A DNA stretch of 64,000 nucleotides from Falsirhodobacter halotolerans (GCF_022899245.1 NZ_JALJAZ010000002.1:1-64000); one strand, 5' to 3'. Counted from the first letter of the stretch, positions 35,688-44,796 are shown. The notes: generated from the sequence alone by a model not told the origin. Translations and numbers: made by a program.

Positions 35688-36851
35688 ATGAGGGAGATGA
35701 ACGCGTTCGGGTTCGACACGGTCGCATCGCTGACGGTGGAATGGGGCGCCGCACGCCGGTTGGGAGAGGTGCTGTCGGACGGGTTCGCCGAACGGCGCTT
35801 GCTGATCGTGACCGACAAGGGCCTGCATCAGGCGGGCGTTCTGGATCCGGCCAAGGCCTCGCTTAAGGCGGCGGGGTTCGCGGTGACGGTGTTTGACGAC
35901 GTGGTGGCCGATCCGCCGGAACAGGTGCTGCTTGCCTGTGTCGACAAGGCCAGGGGCGCGGGCGTCGATCTGGTTCTGGGGCTTGGCGGCGGATCGTCGA
36001 TGGACATCGCGAAGCTGGCGGCGGTTCTGGTCAACTCCGACCAGCCGCTGTCGGAGATGTATGGCATCGGCAACGTGCGCGGCAAACGCCTGCCGCTGGT
36101 GCAGGTGCCGACCACCGCCGGAACCGGGTCGGAGGTGACCAACATCACGATCCTGACCACCGGAGAGACGACGAAGATGGGCGTCGTGTCTCGTCAGCTT
36201 TACGCCGACCGCGTGCTTCTGGACGCCGAACTGACCACGGGCCTTCCGCCGCTGCACACGGCGGCGACGGGCATCGACGCCATGGTCCATGCCATCGAAG
36301 CCTATACCAGCGCGCACAAGAAGAACCCCCTGTCGGACGTGTTCGCCCGCGAGGCGTTGAAGCTTCTGTCCGCCAACCTGATCGCCGCCTGCGAGAACGG
36401 ACAGGACCGCGCGGCGCGCGAGGCGATGTTGCTGGGGGCCAATCTGGCGGGGCAGGCCTTTTCGAATTCGCCCGTGGGGGCGGTCCACGCCCTCGCCTAT
36501 CCCTTGGGTGGGCATTACCACGTCCCGCACGGTCTTTCGAACGCCCTGATGCTGGGGCCGGTCCTGCGCTTCAACATGGCCGCGGCGGCCCCGCTTTATG
36601 CCGAACTGGCCGATGTGGTTCTGGCGCCGTCGGAGGAAGGGGTTCAGGCGCGGTCGGTCGCCTTCGTCGATCACATGGGGTCCCTGATGGACCGGTCGGG
36701 CGCGCCCCGCCGCCTGCGCGATGTGAAGGTGACGCAGGACAGCCTGCCCACCCTGGCGCAGGACGCGATGAAACAGACCCGTCTTCTGGGCAACAATCCC
36801 GTGGAGGTGACCGAGGCGGACGCCTTGGACCTCTATACGCAGGCATTCTGA
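35688..36851 (+). CDS. Iron-containing alcohol dehydrogenase
   Basis: 387 residues from ATG 35688 with GGAGGGG 7 bases upstream. NAD-binding GLGGGSSMDIAKLAAVL near residue 95 and TTAGTGSEVTNITI near 140; iron ligands in GIDAMVHAIEAYTS and GAVHALAYPLGGHYHVPHG. Group III enzymes of this size include butanol, lactaldehyde and 4-hydroxybutyrate dehydrogenases. With the succinate-semialdehyde-type dehydrogenase just upstream, the pair would suit 4-hydroxybutyrate oxidation to succinate. That pairing is inference. Confidence 0.88.
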   Translation: MREMNAFGFDTVASLTVEWGAARRLGEVLSDGFAERRLLIVTDKGLHQAGVLDPAKASLKAAGFAVTVFDDVVADPPEQVLLACVDKARGAGVDLVLGLGGGSSMDIAKLAAVLVNSDQPLSEMYGIGNVRGKRLPLVQVPTTAGTGSEVTNITILTTGETTKMGVVSRQLYADRVLLDAELTTGLPPLHTAATGIDAMVHAIEAYTSAHKKNPLSDVFAREALKLLSANLIAACENGQDRAAREAMLLGANLAGQAFSNSPVGAVHALAYPLGGHYHVPHGLSNALMLGPVLRFNMAAAAPLYAELADVVLAPSEEGVQARSVAFVDHMGSLMDRSGAPRRLRDVKVTQDSLPTLAQDAMKQTRLLGNNPVEVTEADALDLYTQAF

Positions 36852-36859
36852 CAGCATCG

Positions 36860-36887
36860 GCACCGGGCACCCAAGGGTGGCCGGTGC
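36860..36887 (+). terminator. Hairpin between alcohol dehydrogenase and transporter genes
   Basis: GCACCGG/CCGGTGC, then a G-G mismatch, then CACC/GGTG closing a 4-base CAAG loop, 8 bases after the stop. No T-run. Probably attenuates transcription into the transporter gene. Confidence 0.5.
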
Positions 36888-36928
36888 ATCGGACCAGGTG
36901 CATGGGGCACCCGTAGGGGGGAGACCAT

Positions 36929-38302
36929 ATGACAATACACCGCGAAGACGGGGCGGAACAGCCGTTCTGGCCCGCCGGACCGTTCAAGATCCGGCTGCCA
37001 TTCGTCCATTATCGTTTCGAATGGCCGGATTATTTCCAGGGCCTTCTGATGTGCGCCGTGGATCTTGCGGCGATCCCGCTGATGACCGAACTTCTTGGGA
37101 TGCCGTTCGAGGTGGCGCTGGCCGTCGTGATCCTGAACGGCATCTTCTATCTTGCGCACCACCTTTTGGGCGATCCGGTGGTTCCGGGCTGGATCACGCC
37201 CGCCATCCCGCTTCTGATGGCCTATTGCGCGGCCTTTCCCGAAGGGACGGATCGGGTGCACGCCCTGATCGCGTTCCAGATGATGCTGGGCCTCTTTTCC
37301 ATCGGCATCGGGATGGCCGGCATGGCGCACAAGGTCGTCGCCGCCATTCCGCAGGCGATCAAGTCGGGGATCATCATCGGGGCGGGGATCGCCGCGGTCA
37401 TTTCCGTCTTTCAGATCGGCGGCCGCTTCGACACCTTCCCCTTCACCATCTCCATCGCGGTGGGCGTCGGGTTCTATGTCATCTTCTCGCGCCACTTCGC
37501 AGCCCTGAAGGAACGCAACCGGCTGTTCGGCGCGATCGGCAAGCTGGGCATCTTTCCGATCATCGCCCTTGCGATCGTCGTGGCCCCCCTGTTCGGCGAG
37601 GCGTCCTGGCCAAATCTGGAATGGCGCCTCAGCTCGCCCGATTTCATGACGCTGTGGCGGGACTATACCATCTTCGGGCTGGGATTGCCGCCCTTGTCCA
37701 TGTTCCTGACGGCGATCCCTACGGTTCTGGCCGCCTATATCGTCGTGTTCGGCGATGTGCTGCAGGCGCGGGCCATCCTGAAGGAAGCCGATCTGAAACG
37801 CCCGGACGAGAAGGTGGAATACAATCCCGACCGCGCGCACCTGATCTTCGGCGGCCGCAACGCCGTCATGTCGGTGCTGGGCCCCGACACGACCATGTGC
37901 GGACCGCTGTGGGCTGCGATGCATGTGGTCATCACGGAACGGTTCGCCCAAGGCAAGAAGGCGATGCATTCGATCTTCGGCGGGGCGGGGTCGTTCCGGT
38001 GGGGAACGAATACCGGCCTGTTGCTGATGCCCATCGTCACCCTGGTGCAGCCGATCCTGGGCGTGGCGCTGGCCCTGACCCTTCTGATCCAGGGGTATGT
38101 GTCGGTGCGGATCGGGGTGATGCAGGCGCGGTCGCAGCGCGACCTTGGCATTGCGGGCGTGGTGGCGGCCGTTCTGGCGACCCGCGGCGCGGCCTGGGCC
38201 TTTGCGGCCGGCATCCTGTTGTGCCTGCTGATCTATGGCCGGGATTTCTTCCGCGGCGAATGGGACGACACCTTCGCCAAGGACGCGACACGCGGCGAGT
38301 GA
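36929..38302 (+). CDS. Multi-pass membrane transporter, probably UraA/NCS2-like fold
   Basis: 457 residues with about 12-14 hydrophobic segments; ribosome-binding AGGGGGGAG lies 6 bases upstream. Features: HHLLGDPVVPGWITPAIPLL near residue 75, AIPQAIKSGIIIGAGIAAV near 142 (the KSGIIIGAG pattern of the NCS2/SulP fold), and a conserved cytoplasmic stretch FGGRNAVMSVLGPDTTMCGP near 308. The family was not identified with certainty; it could be a distant nucleobase- or organic-anion-type carrier. Being last in the dehydrogenase operon, it likely imports that pathway's acid or alcohol substrate. Confidence 0.6.
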   Translation: MTIHREDGAEQPFWPAGPFKIRLPFVHYRFEWPDYFQGLLMCAVDLAAIPLMTELLGMPFEVALAVVILNGIFYLAHHLLGDPVVPGWITPAIPLLMAYCAAFPEGTDRVHALIAFQMMLGLFSIGIGMAGMAHKVVAAIPQAIKSGIIIGAGIAAVISVFQIGGRFDTFPFTISIAVGVGFYVIFSRHFAALKERNRLFGAIGKLGIFPIIALAIVVAPLFGEASWPNLEWRLSSPDFMTLWRDYTIFGLGLPPLSMFLTAIPTVLAAYIVVFGDVLQARAILKEADLKRPDEKVEYNPDRAHLIFGGRNAVMSVLGPDTTMCGPLWAAMHVVITERFAQGKKAMHSIFGGAGSFRWGTNTGLLLMPIVTLVQPILGVALALTLLIQGYVSVRIGVMQARSQRDLGIAGVVAAVLATRGAAWAFAAGILLCLLIYGRDFFRGEWDDTFAKDATRGE

Positions 38303-38326
38303 TCCGAACGGCCGCACGAACAGATC

Positions 38327-38357
38327 AACGCGCCCTTCCCATCGGGGAGGGCGCGTT
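38327..38357 (+). terminator. Strong terminator after the transporter operon
   Basis: 14-bp stem (AACGCGCCCT... paired with ...AGGGCGCGTT, one G-T pair) with a 3-base loop ATC, followed by T residues, 25 bases after the transporter stop. It can work in both directions and sits between convergent genes. Confidence 0.85.
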
Positions 38358-38394
38358 TGCACGTCGGACACTGAAATTCAGGCCACCGAACGTG

Positions 38395-38418
38395 CCCCCC
38401 GGCCCGAAGGCCGGGGGG
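38395..38418 (-). terminator. Hairpin with UUCG tetraloop after the autotransporter gene
   Basis: Perfect 10-bp stem CCCCCCGGCC/GGCCGGGGGG. Read on the minus strand the loop is TTCG closed by C-G, the extra-stable cUUCGg tetraloop. It begins 8 bases beyond the autotransporter stop. No T-run. Confidence 0.65.
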
Positions 38419-38425
38419 CCGTGGA

Positions 38426-41400
38426 TCAGAACCGCATCCGGAAGTCCGCGCGAAGGACATGCGCGGTATGTTCGTCCGAGAATTGGCCGTCATAGGCGAT
38501 GCCGACGCGCGCCGTCTCGCTGATGGCCAGATCGGTGCCAAGCGCGATGCGGGCGGAGTTTTCGCCGATCGGCGCCCCGCTGACGGCAAAGTCGGCCCCG
38601 CCCGCGAAGGCCGCGCGGCGTTCGGGCGTGATGTCGCCGAAGGCGTGCTGCCAGCTGACCTCGGCGTTCCAGCCAGAGCGCGCGTCGATCTCGCCCTTGG
38701 CGCGCAGACCGACGGTGGCGAAGGTCGCGCGGGAGGTGTCGCCCTGAACCTGAAGGGCCGCGGCCCCGCCGGTTTCGGCAAAGCTGTCGGTGGACAGGAT
38801 CGCATGGGTCAGGGCGGCGAAGGGACGAAGCTCCACCCGCTGGGTGCGGGTCATGGCGGTGCTGACCTCGGCGAAGATCTGGGTCAGATCCGCGTCGTAA
38901 TCGGCCATGAGCCGGTCCGAGAACCCGTCGAGGACCACCGAACGCTCGGTCTCAAGTTGGTTGTGGCTGTAGGCGATGCCGCCACGCAGGGCGACGGCCC
39001 CGACCTCGGTCCCGGCGTAAAGGCCCATGTGCAGGCTGTCGACATCGGTCGAGGCGTCCGATCCCTTGCGGTCGACCGAGGATTGGCCGACCCCGATCAT
39101 GAAGCCGATCCGCGCGCGATCGTCGGTCATCCCGTCGGCCCCGACGAACAGACCGCCCCCGGTCGTGTCATAGGATGGCCCGCGACCGTCCAGCCGGGCC
39201 CGCGTGCCATAGCCTTGCGCCCAGACACCGCGGCCGTCGGCGGCCAGCCGGTCCATCGCCGTGTCGCCCGGCACGTGGGACATCGCCAGAAGGGCCGAGC
39301 CTGCGCTGGCGTGATCCTCGGCGGACAGTTGGTCGAAGGCCAGACGCGCCCCCGCATCGTCCGAGAAGAGGACCGCGTTGTAGAGCGCGAGGCTGGCCGA
39401 CCCGGCGGTCTGGTCCAGATCGTCCAGGGCCGCCGCGACCGCGCGCTGGTTGCCCGTCCGGGCCGCCTCGGTGAAGGACCGCGCGCCTTGGGTCGACAGG
39501 CGCAGCGTCACGCCGGTGGCATCATGGATCAGGCGCGAATTGATGAAGGCCGAATCGATGAGCAGGTCTCCGAACCGCCCCGTCACCGCGTCCGCGGTCA
39601 GCACGTCATAGCTTTGGCCGTGCAGATAGCTTGCCGTGCGGTCCGTGGCGACGGCGTTCAGCGTGGCCCCTTCGACCATGGCCGTGCCGCGCACGACGGC
39701 GGTGTCGGAGACGCCGGTGCTGGCATATTCCATGTCATAGATCGCGCCCTTGGCCAGCGTCAGATCGCCGTCCACCGTCAGCGTCCCGAGCGAGGTGCCG
39801 GGCCCCATACGCCCGCCCGCCTGCACGGTGGTCGTGCCGACCCTGCCGTTCCCCGCAAGCGTGCCGCCCTTGGCCACCGCCACCGTGCCGCCCAGGGTTC
39901 CGGTCACGGCCAGCGTGCCGCCGGTGACCTCGGTGGCGCCCCGGAAGGCCGCGCCCTGCCCCGCATAGGTCAGGTGTCCGGCTCCACGCTTGTCGAAGCG
40001 GCCCGCGCCGGACAGATCGTTCGCCATCGTGCTGGCGACCAGCGTGTTCACGATCAACGCCGCACCCGCGTCGACACGGACATCGCCCGCGCCGAAGGCC
40101 ATCCCGCTGGATCCGACCAGCGTTCCGCCCGCCACCCGCGTATCCCCGGCATAGGTGTTGAGACCGGTCAGCATCAGGGTGCCCGTGCCGTCCTTGGTCA
40201 GACCACCCGTGCCGCCGATGTCGTTGTTCCAGGAATCGAACGCGTGAAAGCCGTCGCGGTCCCGATCCATCGTGACCGACACGTCGCCGTCGAAGGCCCC
40301 AAAGCCGTCGGCGGCGGCGAAAAGGTTCAGCCGGCCATAGCCTTCTTCGTCATCCATCACCGGCAGGCCCGCCGGCAAGGCGGTCGTGGCAAGCACCATC
40401 CGGCGCTGATCCGCCGTCAGATAGGGCATCCGCGTTTCCAGAAGGACCTCGGCCCCTTCGGGGACGTGGACGGGGGCGGTCTGGTCGCTGATCGGGGCGA
40501 AGCCATAAGTCAGCTTGTCGGCGATATAGGCCGCGTTCGCCGCACGGTCGGCGAACCGGTCCACCGACAGGTCGCCCGTATGCGCCGCGACGTAAAGATC
40601 CGATGCCGTGGCCGATCCGGTTTCCTTCATCAGCCATGCCTGCGCCTGCGCATGGGCGTCGCGTTTCAGGGTGGCCCAGTCGAAGCCGTCGTCGCCATCC
40701 TCGCGGTTCAGCATATAAACGGCGGAGGCGGTGCCGAGCATCCGCCCGCTGATGACGTCCATCGGCGAATGCATCCCGGCGATGATGCGCGAATCGCCTA
40801 AGGAATAGGCGCGGGTCACCATCTCCTGAAACCGCTGGGGCACCATGTAGGCGATGGTGAGCGCATCGCGGAACGCTTCGGCGGTGTGTCCGCTGGGAAA
40901 GCCGCCGTCGCGCTCGGGGGTGGAGCTGCGGGCGGGCAGAAGGCTGTCCTGAACCTTGACCGTGTCGGACCAGCGCCAGGGCCGGGCGTATTTGTAATAA
41001 CGTTTTCCCGGCTCGGACGAGGCGTGATAGCCGACGCGGTTCACCAGTTCGACGGCAAGGCCAAGATCGGCGTTGCCGTCCCAGTCGGACATGCCGTTGT
41101 TGTTGCCCTGATCGTCGTATTTCACCGATCCCGCATCGGCGGGCACCCCGGTGATCGTGGTGAACTGTTTCGTGCCGCGGAACCACGCGTCCTGCAACGG
41201 GCCAAGGCCGGTGGTGACGCTGTAGCCCTTGGCCCGGCGGTCATCGAGATAGGCGTCGATCTCGTCCTCGGCGGTGCGGGTGCGGGTGCGCATCGCGGAA
41301 TAGGCGATGTTGTGATCGTGGAACGCCTGGTTCAGGATGCGCCCGTCCGTCGCATCGCCCGGAAGGCCGGTCCAATCCGCCGCCTCGACGCCCGGAAGGC

Positions 41401-41671
41401 CGTCCGCCCCCGCGACCGGGTTCGCAGCATCCACGAAAGGGGAGCTGGGTTCCCAGACCTTCAGAAACCCGTCCAGCAGGCGGACGCCCGCATTGGTCTC
41501 TGCCGTCAGATAACGCGGGTCGTTGCGTTCGTTGGTGAAGCCGAAGCGCATGAAGGACGGAACGTCCGTGTTCAGATACGCCTCCTGCGCCGAAACGGCC
41601 ACGGGAAGGGCGGATACGAGCGCGATGGCGGTCGTCAGCCGAAGAATGCGGGGGGAGGTCATGAAGGGCAT
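38426..41671 (-). CDS. Autotransporter with a PAP2 (class A acid phosphatase) passenger
   Basis: 1081 residues from ATG 41669-41671, with GGA a few bases upstream. Signal peptide MTSPRILRLTTAIALVSALPVAVSA. Residues about 45-420 form a phosphatase passenger with every PAP2 motif: K-X6-RP (K223...R230-P231), PSGH (259-262) and SR-X5-H-X3-D (S294, R295, H301, D305). From about 485 the sequence turns into beta-helix autotransporter repeats (GTGGLTKDGTGTLMLTG, YAGDTRVAGGTLV, GATEVTGGTLAVTG). The last ~280 residues (from GVWAQGYGTRARLDG) are a 12-stranded barrel ending in RMRF, the terminal Phe used by the BAM complex. It should display the phosphatase on the outer surface and release phosphate from external phosphomonoesters. 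Confidence 0.9.
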   Translation of the reverse strand: MPFMTSPRILRLTTAIALVSALPVAVSAQEAYLNTDVPSFMRFGFTNERNDPRYLTAETNAGVRLLDGFLKVWEPSSPFVDAANPVAGADGLPGVEAADWTGLPGDATDGRILNQAFHDHNIAYSAMRTRTRTAEDEIDAYLDDRRAKGYSVTTGLGPLQDAWFRGTKQFTTITGVPADAGSVKYDDQGNNNGMSDWDGNADLGLAVELVNRVGYHASSEPGKRYYKYARPWRWSDTVKVQDSLLPARSSTPERDGGFPSGHTAEAFRDALTIAYMVPQRFQEMVTRAYSLGDSRIIAGMHSPMDVISGRMLGTASAVYMLNREDGDDGFDWATLKRDAHAQAQAWLMKETGSATASDLYVAAHTGDLSVDRFADRAANAAYIADKLTYGFAPISDQTAPVHVPEGAEVLLETRMPYLTADQRRMVLATTALPAGLPVMDDEEGYGRLNLFAAADGFGAFDGDVSVTMDRDRDGFHAFDSWNNDIGGTGGLTKDGTGTLMLTGLNTYAGDTRVAGGTLVGSSGMAFGAGDVRVDAGAALIVNTLVASTMANDLSGAGRFDKRGAGHLTYAGQGAAFRGATEVTGGTLAVTGTLGGTVAVAKGGTLAGNGRVGTTTVQAGGRMGPGTSLGTLTVDGDLTLAKGAIYDMEYASTGVSDTAVVRGTAMVEGATLNAVATDRTASYLHGQSYDVLTADAVTGRFGDLLIDSAFINSRLIHDATGVTLRLSTQGARSFTEAARTGNQRAVAAALDDLDQTAGSASLALYNAVLFSDDAGARLAFDQLSAEDHASAGSALLAMSHVPGDTAMDRLAADGRGVWAQGYGTRARLDGRGPSYDTTGGGLFVGADGMTDDRARIGFMIGVGQSSVDRKGSDASTDVDSLHMGLYAGTEVGAVALRGGIAYSHNQLETERSVVLDGFSDRLMADYDADLTQIFAEVSTAMTRTQRVELRPFAALTHAILSTDSFAETGGAAALQVQGDTSRATFATVGLRAKGEIDARSGWNAEVSWQHAFGDITPERRAAFAGGADFAVSGAPIGENSARIALGTDLAISETARVGIAYDGQFSDEHTAHVLRADFRMRF

Positions 41672-41738
41672 GTTTCCAGTTTGGTTCGACAAGGCGCAGA
41701 CCCGGGGGGCCATGCGCGCTCCCCCCTAGCCCCCTCAG

Positions 41739-41761
41739 TTGACATGTTTGTGACCTGTCAT
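41739..41761. promoter_or_regulatory. TGACA-N11-TGTCA dyad containing a perfect PHO half-site, upstream of the surface phosphatase
   Basis: TGACA at 41740-41744 and TGTCA at 41756-41760 form a dyad, and 41755-41761 reads CTGTCAT, identical to a PHO-box half-site. The half 11 bases before matches only 3 of 7. TTGTGAC also recurs at 41748 and 41770 (22 bases, two turns). It lies in the 247-base divergent gap between the phosphatase and dehydrogenase genes. PhoB control would suit a phosphatase, but the match is incomplete. Confidence 0.35.
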
Positions 41762-41918
41762 GCGCAATCTTGTGACAATGCGACCTTCGGGGGCCTTTGC
41801 CCGAACACCACACCGCACCTTGACGCGACGCGACGTGCCTCATACCCGAGGGATATCCTTTCACGCATGTCGGCCCTTTGCCGTGGCCCGCATCCGCCCC
41901 CGCACAACGGAGACCTTT

Positions 41919-42851
41919 ATGACCTGCGACATTCTTTTCCGCGTGGAAGGCCCCGTCTATCGCGATCACCTTGCCCCGCATTTCACGGTTCACGACGCCT
42001 GGAACGGGGTGCACGATCTGCCTGACGATGTCCGGGCGCGCATTCGGACGGTCGTCACGAACGGCACGGTCGGCCTGACGGCCGCCGAGATGGACGCCCT
42101 TCCCGCCCTGGGGCTGATCAGCACGGTCGGGACGGGGTATGAGGCGGTGGACGTAGCGGCGGCGCGGGCGCGGGGCGTCGGCGTCACCCATGCGGCGGGG
42201 GTGAACGCCGTCGCCGTGGCCGAATACGGCATGGGTCTGATCATCGCCCTTGTCCGCAAGATCTGCGCCTTCGACCAGTCGGTTCGGCGCGGGGATTGGC
42301 GCGGCGATGTCGGCATGACTCCGCTTCTGTCCGGGCGGCGGCTTGGGATTTTCGGCATGGGGGGGATCGGCATCCGTCTGGCCAAGCTGGCGGAGGCGTT
42401 CGGGATGGAGGTCGCCTATTGCAGCCGTTCGGCCAAGGATGTGCCGTGGGCGCGGCATGACGATCTGCGCAGGCTGGCGGCGGCGGTCGATGTTCTGGTC
42501 ATCGCCGCGCCGGGGGGGCCGGCCACCCATCACGCCGTGTCGGACGCGGTGCTGGATGCGCTGGGGCCGGAGGGGTATGTGGTGAACCTTGGCCGGGGGT
42601 CGATCATTCACACGCCGACGCTGGTGGCGGCCCTGAGCGCGGGCCGGATCGCGGGGGCGGCGCTGGACGTGTTCGAGGAGGAGCCGGACGTTCCCGCCGA
42701 CCTGCGAGACCAACCCAACGTGATCCTGTCGCCCCATATCGCGGGGCTGGCGCTGGACGTGCAACGGATGAGTGCCGCGCTGATGAAGCGCAACATCGAC
42801 GCCCATCTGGCGGGCACGGCGCTGGTCAGCCCCGTGCCCGATCAGGCCTGA
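41919..42851 (+). CDS. D-2-hydroxyacid dehydrogenase (glyoxylate/hydroxypyruvate reductase type)
   Basis: 310 residues from ATG 41919 with CGGAGA upstream. NAD(P)-binding FGMGGIGIRLAKLAEAFGM near residue 145, followed by a CSRS pattern at the end of the second strand (Arg favours NADPH). Catalytic Arg in NLGRGSIIHT, Glu in FEEEPDVP and His in ILSPHIAG. Reduces 2-oxo acids or oxidises D-2-hydroxy acids. Its 3' end overlaps pxpA by 10 bases in the convergent orientation. Confidence 0.9.
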   Translation: MTCDILFRVEGPVYRDHLAPHFTVHDAWNGVHDLPDDVRARIRTVVTNGTVGLTAAEMDALPALGLISTVGTGYEAVDVAAARARGVGVTHAAGVNAVAVAEYGMGLIIALVRKICAFDQSVRRGDWRGDVGMTPLLSGRRLGIFGMGGIGIRLAKLAEAFGMEVAYCSRSAKDVPWARHDDLRRLAAAVDVLVIAAPGGPATHHAVSDAVLDALGPEGYVVNLGRGSIIHTPTLVAALSAGRIAGAALDVFEEEPDVPADLRDQPNVILSPHIAGLALDVQRMSAALMKRNIDAHLAGTALVSPVPDQA

Positions 42852-43615
42852 CGCCCGGCGAAGGACGCGACCGTCACGCCGTTGCCCGTCAGGGCCGCGC
42901 GCAGAGTGCGGGCCATCGTCACCGCGCCGGGCGTGTCGCCATGCACGCACAGCGTGGCCGCCTCCACCGGCAGATGCTTGCCGCCGGTCGTGGGAATGCG
43001 GTTGTTGAGCACCATCTCCAGCACCTGGTCGCGGCTTTGGTTCGGATCGTGGATGACCGCGCCCTCCACGCTGCGCGGCGTCAATTCGCCCCGGTCTGTA
43101 TAGGTGCGGTCGGCAAACACTTCGCACACCACGCGCAGCCCGGCCTTTTCCGCCGCCGTGAACGTTTCGGAATAGGGGAGCGAGACGAAGGTCAGCCCCG
43201 GATCGACCGCCGCGACGGCGCGCGCGCACAGGGCGGCAAGGTCCGGGTCCACGGCCGCCATGTTGCCAAGGGCGCCGTGGGTCTTCACATGGGTCATCGG
43301 GTGGCCCTCCACCTCGGCCATGCCGCGAAAGGCCGCGATCTGATAGATGAGCTGCGCCTCCAGATCCTCGGGCCGTTCGCCGGAAATGCGCCGCCGCCCG
43401 AAACCGTAAAGGTCGGCAAAGGAGGGGTGCGCCCCCACGGCCACGCCCTTGTCGCGGGCCATCGCGATCGTCCGGCGCATGACCGACGGATCGCCCGCGT
43501 GAAACCCGCAGGCGATGTTGGCCGTGGTGACGATGTCAAGCATCGCCGCATCGTCCCCCATCGTCCAGGCGCCGAAGCTTTCGCCCATGTCGCAGTTCAA
43601 GTCGATTGTCCGCAT
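42842..43615 (-). CDS. pxpA: 5-oxoprolinase subunit A (LamB/YcsF family)
   Basis: 257 residues from the ATG at 43613-43615. Family signatures: IDLNCDMGESFGAW at the start, NIACGFHAGDPSVM, GAHPSFADLYGFGRR, VKTHGALGNMAA, EVFADRTYTDRGELTPRS and LCVHGDTPGAV. PxpA with PxpB and PxpC forms the ATP-dependent enzyme that opens 5-oxoproline (pyroglutamate) to glutamate. It is encoded alone on the minus strand, divergent from the TRAP operon that carries pxpB and pxpC about 4 kb further on. Confidence 0.93.
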   Translation of the reverse strand: MRTIDLNCDMGESFGAWTMGDDAAMLDIVTTANIACGFHAGDPSVMRRTIAMARDKGVAVGAHPSFADLYGFGRRRISGERPEDLEAQLIYQIAAFRGMAEVEGHPMTHVKTHGALGNMAAVDPDLAALCARAVAAVDPGLTFVSLPYSETFTAAEKAGLRVVCEVFADRTYTDRGELTPRSVEGAVIHDPNQSRDQVLEMVLNNRIPTTGGKHLPVEAATLCVHGDTPGAVTMARTLRAALTGNGVTVASFAGRQA

Positions 43616-43732
43616 ATCGTTTCTTCCCTGATGAATTGGCGGGCAGATCACCTGAAATTGCCTGATGATCCATCTTTATCGTCGTTCCGGCAGGGGTCCT
43701 GCCCCCGCCGCCCGCGTCAATCGGATACGGCT

Positions 43733-43740
43733 GGTATACC
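43733..43740. promoter_or_regulatory. GGTATACC palindrome in the pxpA/TRAP divergent promoter
   Basis: Core of the form TGGTATACCG with flanking A/T (43732-43744), close to the UxuR/ExuR-type FCD-GntR site AATTGGTATACCAATT. It lies 57 bases before dctP. Two FCD-GntR regulators are encoded in the same operon and are the likely binders. The rest of 43616-43796 holds no gene. Confidence 0.6.
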
Positions 43741-43796
43741 GATAAATCAAGTTTTTCAAACCGCCGAATCTCGGTCACCAAACTTGCGGATGGGAC

Positions 43797-44789
43797 ATGA
43801 CGCACGCATTGAAATCGACCCCGGTCCTTGCCGGACTTTTCGCACTGACGCTGGCCGCGCCGGCCATGGCCCAGACATCGTGGGACATGTCCGTCGTCTG
43901 GCCGGAGGGCAACTTCCACACCAAGAACGCGCAGACCTTTGCCGCGCGCGTGGCCGAGGTAACGGACGGGGATGTTGAGATCACCGTTCATTCGGGCGGG
44001 GCGCTTGGGATCAAGGGGCCGGAGGGCATGGCCGCCGTGCGCGACGGCATCGTGCCCATCGCCGACATTTTGATGAGCCAGCAGGTCGGCGAGAATCCGG
44101 CCCTTGGCGTCGAGGCGCTGCCCTTCCTCGCCCCCACGACGCAGGATCTGGCGCTGCTGCACAAATTCTATCGCCCGATGATCGAAAAGATCGCCGGAGA
44201 GATGAACCAGAAGCTCCTTTACATGACGCCTTGGCCTGGGCAGGCCGTCTATTCCCCCGGGCCGATCAACACGCTGGCCGACATCTCGGGCCTGAAGATC
44301 CGGGTGGTGGATGCCAACGGGCACGATTTCTTTGCGGCCCTTGGCGCGGCCCCCGTCCAGATGCCCTGGGGCGAGGTGGTCCCCTCGCTTGCCGCCGGGA
44401 CGATCAACGGCGTGACCACCTCCTCCTCCTCCGGCGTGGACGGGGCGTTCTGGGAATTCCTGGACAACATGAGCACGTTCAACTGGCAGGCCTCGTCGAA
44501 CATCGTGACCGTCAATCTGGACGAATGGTCCGCGCTGGACCCGGAGGATCAGGCCGCGATCGAGGCCGCCGCCGCCGATCTGGAAGGGCAGTTCTGGCTG
44601 AATTCCCGCGCCGAGGATGCCGCCAAGATCGCGGTGCTGGAGGAAAACGGGATGACGGTGACCGCCCCCTCGCCCGAATTGCGGGCCGAGCTTCTGGAGA
44701 AGGCGATGCCGCTGTGGGACGCCTACAAGGCCCGCGTGCCGGACGCGGCCCCGGTGATCGACGCCTATCTGTCGGCGCGCGACGACTGA
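43797..44789 (+). CDS. dctP: TRAP transporter solute-binding protein
   Basis: 330 residues. Signal peptide MTHALKSTPVLAGLFALTLAAPAMA-QT. DctP fold: WDMSVVWPEGNFHTKNAQTFAARV, EITVHSGGALGIKGPEGMAAVRDG, and the carboxylate-clamp region GLKIRVVDANGHDFFAALGAAPVQMPWGEVVPSLAAGTINGV, where the conserved Arg would bind a carboxyl group. The genes around it point to 5-oxoproline or a related N-substituted amino acid as ligand; this is inference. Confidence 0.93.
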   Translation: MTHALKSTPVLAGLFALTLAAPAMAQTSWDMSVVWPEGNFHTKNAQTFAARVAEVTDGDVEITVHSGGALGIKGPEGMAAVRDGIVPIADILMSQQVGENPALGVEALPFLAPTTQDLALLHKFYRPMIEKIAGEMNQKLLYMTPWPGQAVYSPGPINTLADISGLKIRVVDANGHDFFAALGAAPVQMPWGEVVPSLAAGTINGVTTSSSSGVDGAFWEFLDNMSTFNWQASSNIVTVNLDEWSALDPEDQAAIEAAAADLEGQFWLNSRAEDAAKIAVLEENGMTVTAPSPELRAELLEKAMPLWDAYKARVPDAAPVIDAYLSARDD

Positions 44790-44796
44790 TCCGAAC

